DNA of 64,000 bases from contig CAXXLB010000014.1 of NCBI GenBank assembly GCA_963664675.2, positions 372,001 to 436,000 of the forward strand, in the 5' to 3' direction. Positions within the stretch are counted from its first letter, which is position 1. Each line of letters opens with the position of its first letter. Positions 1-9,263 of the stretch are shown piece by piece. Both the position numbers and the translations under genes were made by a program. The DNA comes from JASGMR01 sp963664675. Its GTDB lineage: Bacteria; Thermotogota; Thermotogae; Petrotogales; Kosmotogaceae. Below the pieces are notes generated by a model. That model did not search any database, had not been told where the DNA came from, and worked only from the letters and a program-made list of their open reading frames with translations.

Positions 1-415
1 TTTGAAAAGAGTTGGGAAATAAACAATAACTAGCTGTCGATGATTTTGCGATTCTTTAATCGCTATATGCAATGTCATATATTTTTTGAATTTTTACATA
101 TATTTTAATTGAAAAAAAATAACAAACATCTGTTTCTATAAAGAGAAATTTGATAAATATCTGGGAATAATTGAATTAAAGAAGAGATATAAAGAACTAA
201 AATTCTTCTTAAACAATATTTTTTGATTTTGAAAAAGACAGATGTTAATTCATTTTTTATAAAAATAATTTTTGGAGTTTTACAGATGAATTATTTTGAT
301 ATAATTAAAATGTTAAAAAAGTGAATTTGAGCCACTAAATTGAAAAAAGTATTACTTTCCTTTGATAAATAATTTTTTTATTATAATTTTCAGAAAAAGA
401 TAGAAGGGTGAATTT
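1..415. other. A/T-rich intergenic region with no recognisable gene
   Basis: No reading frame with family resemblance, no tRNA and no clear terminator was seen. The stretch is very A/T-rich and probably holds the promoter of the glycosyltransferase that starts at 416. A Shine-Dalgarno-like AGAAGGGTGA lies just before that start. Confidence 0.5.
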
Positions 416-1540
416 ATGAAAAAAGGCTTTTTTATACATCTCATTTCATATGATGAGATAAAAGAACTGGAAGTTTCGGGTATTTATAAAAAAATTCGAA
501 CTCAGGTTCGTGAATTAAACAGAAATTTTGAAGTTATTCTTGAAACACATAATCAGAAAATTGCTTTTAAAAATAAAAAGTATTGGAAATTATGGATAAG
601 ACTTCCCTTTGCTCCGTCAGTCTATAAATGGAGATATGAAAAAAAATATTCGGAAGTGGACTTTATTTATTTTAGAAGATCGCTGATAGATAGTTCGCTT
701 ATCAAATTTTTAAGTAGAATAAAAAAGAATAATCCAAATATAAAAATCCTTTTTGAAATAGCTACGTATCCTTATGATAATGAATTAAGCGGATTGAAAA
801 AACTACCATTTTATATAAAGGAGAAAGTGAATCGAAGTAAATTGAAGAAAATAGTGGACAGAATAATAACATTTTCAGAAGATGAAGAAATTTTTGGTAT
901 TCCAACCATCAAAACAATTAATGGATTGGATTTCAAAAAAGTTCCGGTGCGAAACCCGGAGCCAAAATCAAATGAAATTAACCTGATTGCAGTAGCATCT
1001 GTTGAGTATTGGCATGGATACGACAGGTTTTTAAAAGGATTAGGTGAATATTACAAAAATGGAGGGAAAAGAAATATAAAATTTCATATTGTCGGAGATG
1101 GATTTCCGATAAATGATTATAAAAAGATAATTGAAGAATTTAATATAAATGAACACGTGATTTTTTATGGTAAGAAATATGGAAAAGAACTGGATGAAAT
1201 ATATGATAAATGTAATTTAGCTCTGGCTTGCTTAGGTGGTCACAGGAAAAACCTTTATTTGAGCAGTTCACTGAAAAGCAGGGAATATGCTGCAAAGGGA
1301 TTACCAATAATTTCATCGATAAATATAGATTTTATTCCTGATGATTACAAATATTTATTGTCCTTTGAAGCCGGTGAATTGCCAATAAATATTGATAGAG
1401 TGGTGGAGTTCTACGAAAGAATTTATAAAGATAATGATAGTTTTAAGGAAGTTAATAAAGAAATCAGAGATTTTGCGGAAAAGAAATGCAGTATTTCTTT
1501 AGTGATGAAACCTGTGATTGATTTTATTTTGAAGTCATGA
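416..1540 (+). CDS. GT-B fold glycosyltransferase (GT4-like)
   Basis: This 374-residue protein probably transfers a sugar from a nucleotide-sugar donor during surface polysaccharide or glycolipid synthesis. The C-terminal half carries the GT4-type Rossmann pattern: the strand IKFHIVGDG near residue 225, then HVIFYGKKYGKELDEIY, then SSSLKSREYAAKGLPIISS near residue 290. In GT4 enzymes this last segment binds the donor sugar-nucleotide, although the usual EX7E motif is weak here. The ATG follows a good ribosome binding site with suitable spacing. The gene stands alone between two non-coding stretches. Donor and acceptor cannot be read from the sequence. Confidence 0.75.
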   Translation: MKKGFFIHLISYDEIKELEVSGIYKKIRTQVRELNRNFEVILETHNQKIAFKNKKYWKLWIRLPFAPSVYKWRYEKKYSEVDFIYFRRSLIDSSLIKFLSRIKKNNPNIKILFEIATYPYDNELSGLKKLPFYIKEKVNRSKLKKIVDRIITFSEDEEIFGIPTIKTINGLDFKKVPVRNPEPKSNEINLIAVASVEYWHGYDRFLKGLGEYYKNGGKRNIKFHIVGDGFPINDYKKIIEEFNINEHVIFYGKKYGKELDEIYDKCNLALACLGGHRKNLYLSSSLKSREYAAKGLPIISSINIDFIPDDYKYLLSFEAGELPINIDRVVEFYERIYKDNDSFKEVNKEIRDFAEKKCSISLVMKPVIDFILKS

Positions 1541-1895
1541 AAAAAGAAAATCATTAATGCAAATATTTTTTCTAATATGAAATTACCAGGGAAAGAAAAT
1601 CACTTTGAACTTTTTCTTTTATAGATTTTCATACCAATACAAAGGTATAAAAACTTATTTCTTTTATCCGTATGATGGCATAATAATTTAAATGCTGTTA
1701 GTTTATATGAAAAATAATAAATTTTTCTTCTATATTTTCTACGGAATGTAAATTTGCAGAGAGCGGAGAAAAATAAAGATAATTTCAGATAAAAAAGTGA
1801 AGTCGCTTTTGATTGACTTTAATGGGATTTCATTACAAGGGAAAAAAGGAATAATATAAAGTTGTTCTGCGCAACCAACTAAATGGAGGATGAAT
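1541..1895. other. Intergenic region before the ROK-led operon
   Basis: About 350 bases without a gene. No strong terminator hairpin was recognised after the glycosyltransferase. A short imperfect inverted repeat, GTTG-N7-CAAC at 1861-1875, lies just before the ribosome binding site of the ROK regulator. It could be an operator but is too short to call. Confidence 0.3.
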
Positions 1896-3023
1896 ATGTT
1901 CAATTTGGAAAATCTTACGCAATTGAATATCTTAAAAGAGATATGGGTGAAGAATATTTTTACAAGAAATTATATAAAGGAAAAACTGAATATAGACAAA
2001 TCTACGGTAACACGAAATTTCAATTCGATGATAAAAGAAAACATATTTTATGAAACCAACATAATCTCACCCGGAAAAAAGGGAGGGAGAAAAACACAGG
2101 AATTTAAACTTAACGATGATCTGTGTTACTTCATATCAATAGCAGTTATAGATGGAAGGGTGCTTGCATTACTGGAAAATTTTGGTGGAGTGATAATCAG
2201 AAAACTCGAAAGAAAGATAAGGATCAATTCCAATGATAGTTTTATTGAAACTGTGGTTGGCTGTATAGATGAACTGAAAGAGATGGAAGAGGAAAAATTC
2301 AAGGAAGTACTGAGCATAAACGTTGCCATTCCCGGGCTGATAGATTCGAACAACGGTTTTATCAGATATTCCTCGGAAATGAATTTGAATGATCTCAATC
2401 TTCGAAAAGAACTGGGTAACAGATATGGTAAATACATAACCGTGGAAAACGATGCGAATGCTGCCGGTGCAAACAGTCTTTTTCTTTCGGATTTTACCGA
2501 TAAGAATTGCATATATTTCCTTTTTTTCCTTCCCGAAAACCTTTTATTTCTGAATGAAATCGGTGCGGGAATAATTATAGACAGTAAGATTTATAAGGGA
2601 AATTCATCATCCGCAGGAGAAGTGAGAATAAAAAATTACTGGATGTTGCCGAATATAGACCAGGTAGAGACATTACAGCTAGAATGCCTGGATGAAAAGG
2701 TTTTGAACGAGAACGAGGACATAAGGAACTACATATGCAATTTTTCTGAGAGAATAGCCAGTGTCGTTCACTTCATGGATCCGAATAAAATAATTCTCGG
2801 TGGAGATATCAGAAACTTCTCCGATTACCTCAGAAATTACACTGTGCAGATGATTTTCGAATACAGCTCTTCCAAATACGACGAAAAATTCGTTCAGATA
2901 GATTACGGTGGGCTTGAGTCCGTAGCGAAGGGGGCCACAATTTCGTTTCTTATTTCATTTATGGATAATTTTGAACTTGCGAAGGAAATTCTGAATAGAT
3001 TTTCACGTAATTATGATTCATAG
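1896..3023 (+). CDS. ROK-family transcriptional repressor (NagC/XylR type)
   Basis: A winged-helix DNA-binding domain fused to a sugar-kinase-like ROK domain. It probably senses an amino sugar and controls the transporter and glycosidase genes that follow. The N-terminus holds a helix-turn-helix (TRNYIKEKLNIDKSTVTRN, residues about 24-42). The ROK domain shows NVAIPGLID and VENDANAAG, and a late glycine loop KIILGGD. The zinc-site cysteines of canonical ROK proteins are not evident, as in many regulators of the family. I chose ATG 1896 rather than ATG 1890, because GGAGGA at 1885-1890 overlaps the earlier codon and is well spaced for the later one. Ligand identity is inferred from the GH84 gene in the same cluster. 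Confidence 0.85.
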   Translation: MFNLENLTQLNILKEIWVKNIFTRNYIKEKLNIDKSTVTRNFNSMIKENIFYETNIISPGKKGGRKTQEFKLNDDLCYFISIAVIDGRVLALLENFGGVIIRKLERKIRINSNDSFIETVVGCIDELKEMEEEKFKEVLSINVAIPGLIDSNNGFIRYSSEMNLNDLNLRKELGNRYGKYITVENDANAAGANSLFLSDFTDKNCIYFLFFLPENLLFLNEIGAGIIIDSKIYKGNSSSAGEVRIKNYWMLPNIDQVETLQLECLDEKVLNENEDIRNYICNFSERIASVVHFMDPNKIILGGDIRNFSDYLRNYTVQMIFEYSSSKYDEKFVQIDYGGLESVAKGATISFLISFMDNFELAKEILNRFSRNYDS

Positions 3024-3134
3024 GTTTTATCCAAATGTTTCATGTAAATGACTGACGATTGATCGGGTGTGTGTAATCAAGGGGAATGTCATATTATTCG
3101 TGCGTTTTATGCGTACAAAAGACGGAGGTGTTAT

Positions 3135-4358
3135 ATGTTTAGAAAGTTTATTATTATTATTCTTGCTGTACTGTTAGTTACGGTCGTTGGATTCTCAAAG
3201 ACAAAATTGGTTTTATGGGAATTCATGATGGATGACGATACGGCGGAATCAGTTATTGAGGAATACGAGGCTCAAAACCCTGATGTTGAAATAGAATTTG
3301 TACAGCTTTCGTGGGCAACGGGATTTGATAAAATAGTTACCGCCTTTGCCGCAGGAGCAGTTCCGGATGTTCTTGAGCTTGGAAACACATGGGTTGCCAA
3401 TTTCGCAAACGAAGGTGTTTTAACTAATATTTCAGACGAGGTCGAAAAATACCCTTACATAGTCGGGTGGAATCAATCTCTGTATGACGGTGAATATTGG
3501 GGATATCCCTGGCTTCTTGGAACCAGAGCGATGTTCTACAACACGGACTTGTTTGAAGAAGCAGGATTAGATCCGGAAAATCCCCCGGAAACCTGGGGTG
3601 AGCTTTTAGATGCTGCAAAGAAGATCGATGCACTTGGAGATGGAATTTATGGTTTCGGAATGGGATCCGGAGAACCCCAAACCCCGTGGCAGGAATGGTT
3701 TTTGCCCGCGGTATGGGGAAACAATGGTAATGTTTTATCGGAAGATATGATGACATCAACCATGGATTCCGAAGAAGTCATTGAAGCGGCACATATGTAT
3801 CAGGACTTATCGAGATATTCACTTAAAACGAAGGCAAAGGATTTGAGAGAAGTTTTCGGTTCCGGAAAGATTGGACTGTGGATAGCGCAGGCGGATAACA
3901 TAACTGAATTCTCTTCAACATATCCAAATCTCAACTTTATGGTTTGCTATGTTCCGAAACCAGCTGATGATAAAGGTTTTCACGCTTCATTTGCCGGCGG
4001 GGAGATTCTGACGATTCCCGAAGCATCACAGCACAAGGAAGAAGCCGGAAAATTCATAGATTTTTTGATAAGTAAAGATGTAACCATGAAAATAACGAAA
4101 AGGGTACCGTCCATATTCCCATCCACGAGTGAAGCGGGAGAAGATCCATGGTTTGAGGATCATCCGCTGGAATATATATTCTTCCTTCAGAATTCGTTGG
4201 CCGTTCCGGCTCCTCAGCATCCGAAGTGGGTTGATATTCAGTACAAGCTTTCAGAGGCTATTGAATCGATCATTCTTGATTATACCGATGTGGAAGAAAC
4301 CTTTAAGAAGTATGACGAACAGATTCAAACAATTCTTGATGATTTTAACGCCGATTAA
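3135..4358 (+). CDS. Sugar ABC transporter, extracellular substrate-binding protein
   Basis: An extracytoplasmic solute-binding protein (family 1, MalE-like) of about 407 residues that captures a sugar or oligosaccharide for the permeases encoded next. The N-terminus is a hydrophobic signal segment of about 20 residues after MFRKF, without a clear lipobox. The mature part has the family pattern KLVLWEF...VIEEYEAQNPDVEIEFVQ and GIYGFGMG. The frame is open further upstream to 3069, but GGAGGTG at 3124-3130 lies correctly before ATG 3135 and the signal peptide begins there. The ligand is likely N-acetylglucosamine or a chito-oligosaccharide by neighbourhood, which is inference. Confidence 0.88.
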   Translation: MFRKFIIIILAVLLVTVVGFSKTKLVLWEFMMDDDTAESVIEEYEAQNPDVEIEFVQLSWATGFDKIVTAFAAGAVPDVLELGNTWVANFANEGVLTNISDEVEKYPYIVGWNQSLYDGEYWGYPWLLGTRAMFYNTDLFEEAGLDPENPPETWGELLDAAKKIDALGDGIYGFGMGSGEPQTPWQEWFLPAVWGNNGNVLSEDMMTSTMDSEEVIEAAHMYQDLSRYSLKTKAKDLREVFGSGKIGLWIAQADNITEFSSTYPNLNFMVCYVPKPADDKGFHASFAGGEILTIPEASQHKEEAGKFIDFLISKDVTMKITKRVPSIFPSTSEAGEDPWFEDHPLEYIFFLQNSLAVPAPQHPKWVDIQYKLSEAIESIILDYTDVEETFKKYDEQIQTILDDFNAD

Positions 4359-4362
4359 ATAG

Positions 4363-4388
4363 AAAGGGGGAATTTACTTCCCCCCTTT
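4363..4388 (+). terminator. Intra-operon hairpin after the binding-protein gene
   Basis: The stem GAAAGGGGG / CCCCCTTTA with a 10-base loop is followed by a short T-rich stretch (TTTATTTTC). It lies between the binding-protein stop codon and the ribosome binding site of the first permease. In ABC operons such partial terminators or 3' stabilisers raise binding-protein levels over permease levels; that role here is inferred. Confidence 0.65.
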
Positions 4389-4420
4389 ATTTTCAAAATT
4401 AAAAATGAAAGGAGTAAAAA

Positions 4421-5297
4421 ATGAAGAAAAGTACAAAGCAAAGGTGGGTTCTGTTCATATTTCTTTCGCCATGGTTGATTTTATTCATAATATTTGGTTT
4501 ATATCCTATCATTTTTTCCTTTGTTGTCAGTTTTTTCAAATACTCCGGCATAAATCCAATAATGGAATTCGTTGGTCTGGATAACTATATAAAAGCGTTT
4601 CAGGATGAAGTGTTTTTGATAGCGCTTAAAAATACGATGATTTTTGTCGTTGGCACTATCCCTTTCACAACAGGAATCGCACTGGTAATAGCCATTCTTT
4701 TGAACAACAAAAGGCTGAAAGGAAGAGATTTTTTTAAATCGGGTTTTTTCCTTCCGTCGGTTATTTCGATGGTGGTCATTTCAATGATCTGGACTTATAT
4801 GTACAGTTCAAATGGTTTGTTCAACACGATAGGTAGTCTTCTGGGATTCAGTATGGAAGACAGGAGTTGGCTCGCTTCCACAAAGACAGCTTTGCCCGCG
4901 ATAATGATAATGGATGTCTGGGCCGCCTTTGGATATTATGTTATATTGATATTTGCGGGATTACAGAGTATTCCCGGTCAGCTTTACGAAGCGGCGAAAA
5001 TCGATGGTGCCGGTTCATTCAAGATTGCAACGAAGATCACACTTCCACTGTTAAAGCCCACGCTTTTTTTTTGTGATAGCTATAAATACGATAAGATCTT
5101 TCCAGATATTCAGTGAGATATACACTATGACTGGTGGTGGTCCACGAAATTCGACCCAGACCATAGTCCATTATTTGTACGAAGTTTCTTTCAGAAAATT
5201 TGATATGGGGTACGGCTCTGCCATAGCCTACATATTACTCATGATTATCATAACAATCACGATAATACAAAAAAGAGTTCTCAGAAGTGAGGTTTGA
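4421..5297 (+). pseudogene. Sugar ABC permease (MalF-type), frameshifted at a T9 run
   Basis: An inner-membrane permease subunit interrupted by a one-base frameshift. The first part (4421-5116) has the expected membrane helices and most of the EAA region (LYEAAKIDGAGSFKIATKITLPLLKPTLFF). It then leaves frame after the nine T at 5064-5072 and stops at 5116. The missing end continues in another frame to 5297: IAINTIRSFQIFSEIYTMTG and GGPRNSTQTIVHYLYE, both classic for the family. Reading eight T instead of nine restores one protein of about 292 residues. An assembly error, a real pseudogene or transcriptional slippage would all fit. It lies between its binding protein and partner permease, and both halves look well conserved. 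Confidence 0.85.
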
Positions 5298-5302
5298 TAA
5301 TT

Positions 5303-6583
5303 ATGAGAAAAACTAAAAAGATCAGTTATAAAACAAATAAAAAGGTATTCATAACGATGCTCATTCTTCTGTTCATATGTCTAGTGCCCCTTTTTCTGAC
5401 GATACTGACTTCAATAATACCGGAAGGAGACCTGTTTCACATTATCACAGGAAAAGTTTTACTCAATTTTGAAACTAATCCTATGTTTTTAAGAACAAAA
5501 ATGAAAACGATAGGAAATAAAAATTATGAACTTATAAAGTATGATCAGGGAGAACAGGAAGACACTTTTTTTGAAATAAAGAATGAAAACACCGGTGAAT
5601 TAACGGGAATAGCGGTGTTTTTAGGAGACAAGGACCTCAATTTAGTCAAAAAATTCATAATAGATACAAAAATAACAGGAGAAAATGTTGAGCTTTTTTG
5701 TGGAATAAAAGATATAGATGAAAACGAAAAAGTAATACCGCTGAAGAATGATCTGGAAAATAATGAATGGGGTAAACTGGAAGTAGAAGTGCCTCTGGAT
5801 GAACTGGAAGGAATTGAAGTGAAGCATGTATCACAGTTTCAACTTCTTTTTAAAAGCGATCACACAGGTAACAGCCTCAATGTCGATAATATATATATAA
5901 AATATAAATTTCCCACCTTCATGAATTTTATCAATGTCTGGGAAGAAAATGATTTTGCACGTTATATGTTTAACAGTGCTTTTATAGCTATATTTGCAGT
6001 TCTGGGAAATTTGTTTCTTTCGTCGATGGTGGCGTATGCACTTGCAAGAAAACAGTTCAGGGGAAAGGAAATTATCTTTTTCCTGATTCTGGCAACGATG
6101 ATGATACCGCCTCAGATAACGATAATACCCATCTTCATAATGATGGAAAAAATAAACTGGATAAATACTTTTTATGCTCTGATAGTACCATCACTTGTTT
6201 CACCTTTCGGAATTTTTCTGATGCGTCAATATATAGAGCAATTGCCCTTTGAATTGGATCAGGCGGCCTATGTCGACGGCGCAAATGATTTTCAGATATT
6301 TTTCAGGATCATATTGCCCTTAAGTGGACCGGGACTGGCCGTTCTTGGTATAAACTCTTTCATCACAAGCTGGAATGCACTGTATTATCCATTAGTCCTT
6401 ACAAATTCAAAGGATATGAGAACAGTACAGGTTGGACTTGCTCTGTTTTCAAAGTTGAATCAGGTTCAGTGGCCTAAATTAATGGCCGCTTCAACACTGG
6501 CGGGTTTACCGGTAATAATAGTTTTCCTGATTTTTCAGAAGCAGATAATTTCCGGACTCGTGGAGGGAGCCGTTAAATCATAA
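5303..6583 (+). CDS. Sugar ABC permease (MalG-type) with inserted extracytoplasmic domain
   Basis: The second permease of the importer, about 427 residues against the usual 275-300. Residues about 12-37 form the first membrane helix. Residues about 40-205 are a polar, beta-rich insert, then the normal permease resumes at FINVWEENDFARYMFNSAF with four or five more helices. The EAA loop for the ATPase is present (ELDQAAYVDGANDFQIFFRI). The C-terminus ends with the typical QKQIISGLVEGAVKS. I start at ATG 5303; a TTG at 5294 is too close to the GTGAGG ribosome site. No ATPase gene is nearby, so a shared MsmK/MalK-type ATPase encoded elsewhere probably drives the system. Confidence 0.85.
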   Translation: MRKTKKISYKTNKKVFITMLILLFICLVPLFLTILTSIIPEGDLFHIITGKVLLNFETNPMFLRTKMKTIGNKNYELIKYDQGEQEDTFFEIKNENTGELTGIAVFLGDKDLNLVKKFIIDTKITGENVELFCGIKDIDENEKVIPLKNDLENNEWGKLEVEVPLDELEGIEVKHVSQFQLLFKSDHTGNSLNVDNIYIKYKFPTFMNFINVWEENDFARYMFNSAFIAIFAVLGNLFLSSMVAYALARKQFRGKEIIFFLILATMMIPPQITIIPIFIMMEKINWINTFYALIVPSLVSPFGIFLMRQYIEQLPFELDQAAYVDGANDFQIFFRIILPLSGPGLAVLGINSFITSWNALYYPLVLTNSKDMRTVQVGLALFSKLNQVQWPKLMAASTLAGLPVIIVFLIFQKQIISGLVEGAVKS

Positions 6584-6597
6584 CAAGAGGTGAAAAG

Positions 6598-7971
6598 ATG
6601 CGGAAAGAATATATAAAAGGCGTAGTTGAGGGTTTTTACGGCAGACCCTGGAAATGGACTGAGAGAGAAGATGTTCTCACATTCATGAAGGGAAAATATA
6701 ATCTTTATATATATGCTCCAAAAGAGGATAAGTTACATCGTGATTTATGGCGCAAAGATTATCCCGAAGAGTTCATGAAAAGATTTGGTAATCTGGTGAA
6801 TTATGGAAAAACGGTGTCGGTCGATGTTTCTCTTGCACTGAGTCCCGGCCTCAATCTCGTTTATTCCGAGCAAAGCGAGTTGGAAAGGTTATGTGAGAAA
6901 TTTCTGAAGTTTGCAAAGAGGGGAGTTAAAACATTCTGTTTGTTTCTTGACGACATTCCCGAGACACTCACCCATGAATGTGATAATGAGAGATTTTCCA
7001 GCCTGGCCGATGCTCAACAATACTTTACAAATTCTGTTTACATGCGACTCAAAAAAGAGGTCAAAGATCTGGAATTCATAATGTGTCCCACACTGTATTT
7101 TGGGGAAAAACCCCTGGATTACCATTATGAGCTGGGTGAAAAAATACTTCCCGAGATAGAGATAATGTGGACTGGTCCAAAGGTTTGTTCGGAAAGACTC
7201 GAAGTGAATGATGCAAAAATGATTTCTGAGATCTTCAGACGACCCGTGCTGTACTGGGACAATTACCCGGTAAATGATTCCGCGATGGCACCTGAACTGC
7301 ATATAGGTCCCTACACGGGGAGAAGCGGAGAACTGTATAAATATTCGTCGGGATTGGTCCTGAATCCCATGAGTATGGCTTATGCCTCTTTTATAGTTAT
7401 GAACAGCGTGGCGGATTATTTTGAGAAAAAAGAGTCATTTGAATCCGTGTCAAGTTGGAAATCATCGATAAAAAAAATCGTTCCGGAGTGTTACGAGGAA
7501 TTTATCGATTTTGCGAAGGCTAATTTGAAAAGTCCAATATGTCTCGATTCGTCGGCATTTGTGAAAAAGATGGTGGACGAGTTCAAAAAATTATTCGATA
7601 ACTACGAAAGAGTTGATGCGGGTGAATTACTCATAAAAATGGGAAAAAGAATATGTAAAAACTACTATTCAATAATGAAGAATGTGAATAATAAACTTCT
7701 CGATGATATTAAAACATGGCTTTATGAATATAACTTCTGGGGTGAAACATTGATTATAATCGGGAAAGTGGTTCTCGTGGATGTTGAAATGTATAGAAAA
7801 GATCCGAGTGAAGAAAAACTGGAAGAAGTGACGGCAATTAATAAACATCTGGAGAAGCGATTGAAAGAAGCGGTCGGCTTTAAAACACATGTGTTGGGTG
7901 ACGAGATATTCTCCTTTTCACTGGACAGATTGAAAGTGAGTAAGGGACTTGTGAGTATGTACAGATATTGA
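6598..7971 (+). CDS. GH84 beta-N-acetylglucosaminidase
   Basis: A family GH84 (O-GlcNAcase/hyaluronidase-like) hexosaminidase of 457 residues, which cleaves terminal beta-N-acetylglucosamine by substrate-assisted catalysis. The N-terminus has the hallmark KGVVEGFYGRPW (residues 7-18), and the adjacent catalytic aspartates are in FCLFLDDIPETL (D118 and D119). The catalytic barrel is followed by an alpha-helical C-terminal region. There is no signal peptide, so the enzyme should be cytoplasmic and act on imported GlcNAc-containing saccharides. It starts 14 bases after the permease stop and is clearly part of that operon. The nagB gene at 62911-63633 could handle the downstream sugar phosphate. 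Confidence 0.9.
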   Translation: MRKEYIKGVVEGFYGRPWKWTEREDVLTFMKGKYNLYIYAPKEDKLHRDLWRKDYPEEFMKRFGNLVNYGKTVSVDVSLALSPGLNLVYSEQSELERLCEKFLKFAKRGVKTFCLFLDDIPETLTHECDNERFSSLADAQQYFTNSVYMRLKKEVKDLEFIMCPTLYFGEKPLDYHYELGEKILPEIEIMWTGPKVCSERLEVNDAKMISEIFRRPVLYWDNYPVNDSAMAPELHIGPYTGRSGELYKYSSGLVLNPMSMAYASFIVMNSVADYFEKKESFESVSSWKSSIKKIVPECYEEFIDFAKANLKSPICLDSSAFVKKMVDEFKKLFDNYERVDAGELLIKMGKRICKNYYSIMKNVNNKLLDDIKTWLYEYNFWGETLIIIGKVVLVDVEMYRKDPSEEKLEEVTAINKHLEKRLKEAVGFKTHVLGDEIFSFSLDRLKVSKGLVSMYRY

Positions 7972-8001
7972 AACAATCACCCCCTTTTAATAAAACCGGA
8001 G

Positions 8002-8033
8002 AAAATGATCTTGCAAGAGGTCATTTTTTTTTA
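8002..8033 (+). terminator. Rho-independent terminator after the GH84 operon
   Basis: The stem AAAATGA / TCATTTT encloses a short CTTGCAAG palindrome and runs into a tract of nine T. It lies 31 bases after the GH84 stop codon. The remaining bases up to 8182 are A/T-rich leader of the next gene. Confidence 0.8.
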
Positions 8034-8182
8034 TAATTTTGCTGTAATAAATCTTTTCTCTTTTTTGTAGAATATATTTATATACTGAGGTTTTTAATAA
8101 TATTATGGAATGGTATAAAATGGTAATAAATATATTTTGAGTATTTAAAGAATTATTATTAAAAACAGACCGGAGGTATCAT

Positions 8183-9262
8183 ATGAAAAAAGCGATGATA
8201 ACGGGAATAACAGGCCAGGATGGGTCATATCTGGCAGAATTGTTGTTGAAAAAGGGGTATGAAGTACACGGAATAATAAGGAGGAGTTCATCGTTCAACA
8301 CTAAGAGAATAGATCACTTATATAAAGACAGGCACGAGAAAAATGTGAAGATGTTTTTATATTATGGAGATTTGACCGATTCATCGAACCTGATAAGATT
8401 GATTCAGGAAATACAACCGGATGAAATCTACAATCTGGCAGCACAGAGTCATGTAAAGGTTTCATTCGAGACGGCTGAATACACGGCGAATTCTGATGCG
8501 CTGGGAACGCTGAGACTTCTGGAGGCGATACATTTTTTGGGACTGGAGAAAAAGACGAGATTTTATCAGGCATCTACGAGTGAATTGTATGGGAAAGTAC
8601 AGGAAATACCTCAAAAGGAAACGACACCCTTTTATCCCAGGAGTCCATATGGAGTGGCAAAGTTATACGCATACTGGATAACGGTGAATTACAGAGAGGC
8701 ATATGACATATTTGGATGTAACGGGATACTGTTCAATCATGAATCACCGAGAAGGGGAGAGACCTTTGTAACGAGAAAGATAACAAGAGCAGTGGCAAGA
8801 ATATCACTCGGGATGCAGAAGAAATTGTATCTTGGAAATCTGAATTCAAAAAGGGACTGGGGATATGCGCCTGATTATGTCAGAGGGATGTGGATGATGT
8901 TGCAGATGGAAAAGCCTGAAGACTTCGTAATAGCGACGGGAGAGACTCACACGGTCAGGGAATTCACGGAAAAATCATTCAAAGAAGCAGGAATAGAACT
9001 GGACTGGAATGGAGAGGGAGTGGAAGAGAGAGGAAAAGATAAAAAGAGTGGAGAGATATTAGTGGAAGTGGATCCCTCATATTTCAGACCGACAGAAGTG
9101 GAAATATTGCTCGGAGATCCGACGAAGGCGAAAGAAAAACTTGGATGGGAACCCGAGGTGAAATTCGAAGAACTGATAAAAATAATGATGAAATCTGATC
9201 TGGAGAAAGCGAGATATGAAAAATATAAGAGGGAATACTCCGGAGAGAGAAATATTTATTGA
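8183..9262 (+). CDS. gmd: GDP-mannose 4,6-dehydratase (copy 1)
   Basis: Converts GDP-D-mannose to GDP-4-dehydro-6-deoxy-D-mannose, the precursor of GDP-fucose, GDP-rhamnose and related deoxysugars for surface glycans. At 359 residues it is full length for this short-chain dehydrogenase. The NADP-binding motif TGITGQDGSYL is near residue 7, the catalytic QASTSELYG near residue 130, and the YxxxK pair in SPYGVAKLYAYW. A strong GGAGG precedes ATG 8183. No epimerase/reductase (fcl or rmd) is next to it. A second, divergent copy lies on the opposite strand at 11855-12889, with insertion sequences between the two. Confidence 0.92.
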   Translation: MKKAMITGITGQDGSYLAELLLKKGYEVHGIIRRSSSFNTKRIDHLYKDRHEKNVKMFLYYGDLTDSSNLIRLIQEIQPDEIYNLAAQSHVKVSFETAEYTANSDALGTLRLLEAIHFLGLEKKTRFYQASTSELYGKVQEIPQKETTPFYPRSPYGVAKLYAYWITVNYREAYDIFGCNGILFNHESPRRGETFVTRKITRAVARISLGMQKKLYLGNLNSKRDWGYAPDYVRGMWMMLQMEKPEDFVIATGETHTVREFTEKSFKEAGIELDWNGEGVEERGKDKKSGEILVEVDPSYFRPTEVEILLGDPTKAKEKLGWEPEVKFEELIKIMMKSDLEKARYEKYKREYSGERNIY

Positions 9263-9263
9263 A

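Noticed and set aside
1861..1880. Imperfect inverted repeat GTTG...CAAC before the ROK gene as an operator
   Set aside because: Only four matching bases per arm; too short to separate from chance, so mentioned only as part of the intergenic entry.
3069..3134. Longer start for the sugar-binding protein at 3069
   Set aside because: The extra 22 residues are polar and cysteine-containing and would hide the signal peptide. GGAGGTG is spaced for ATG 3135.
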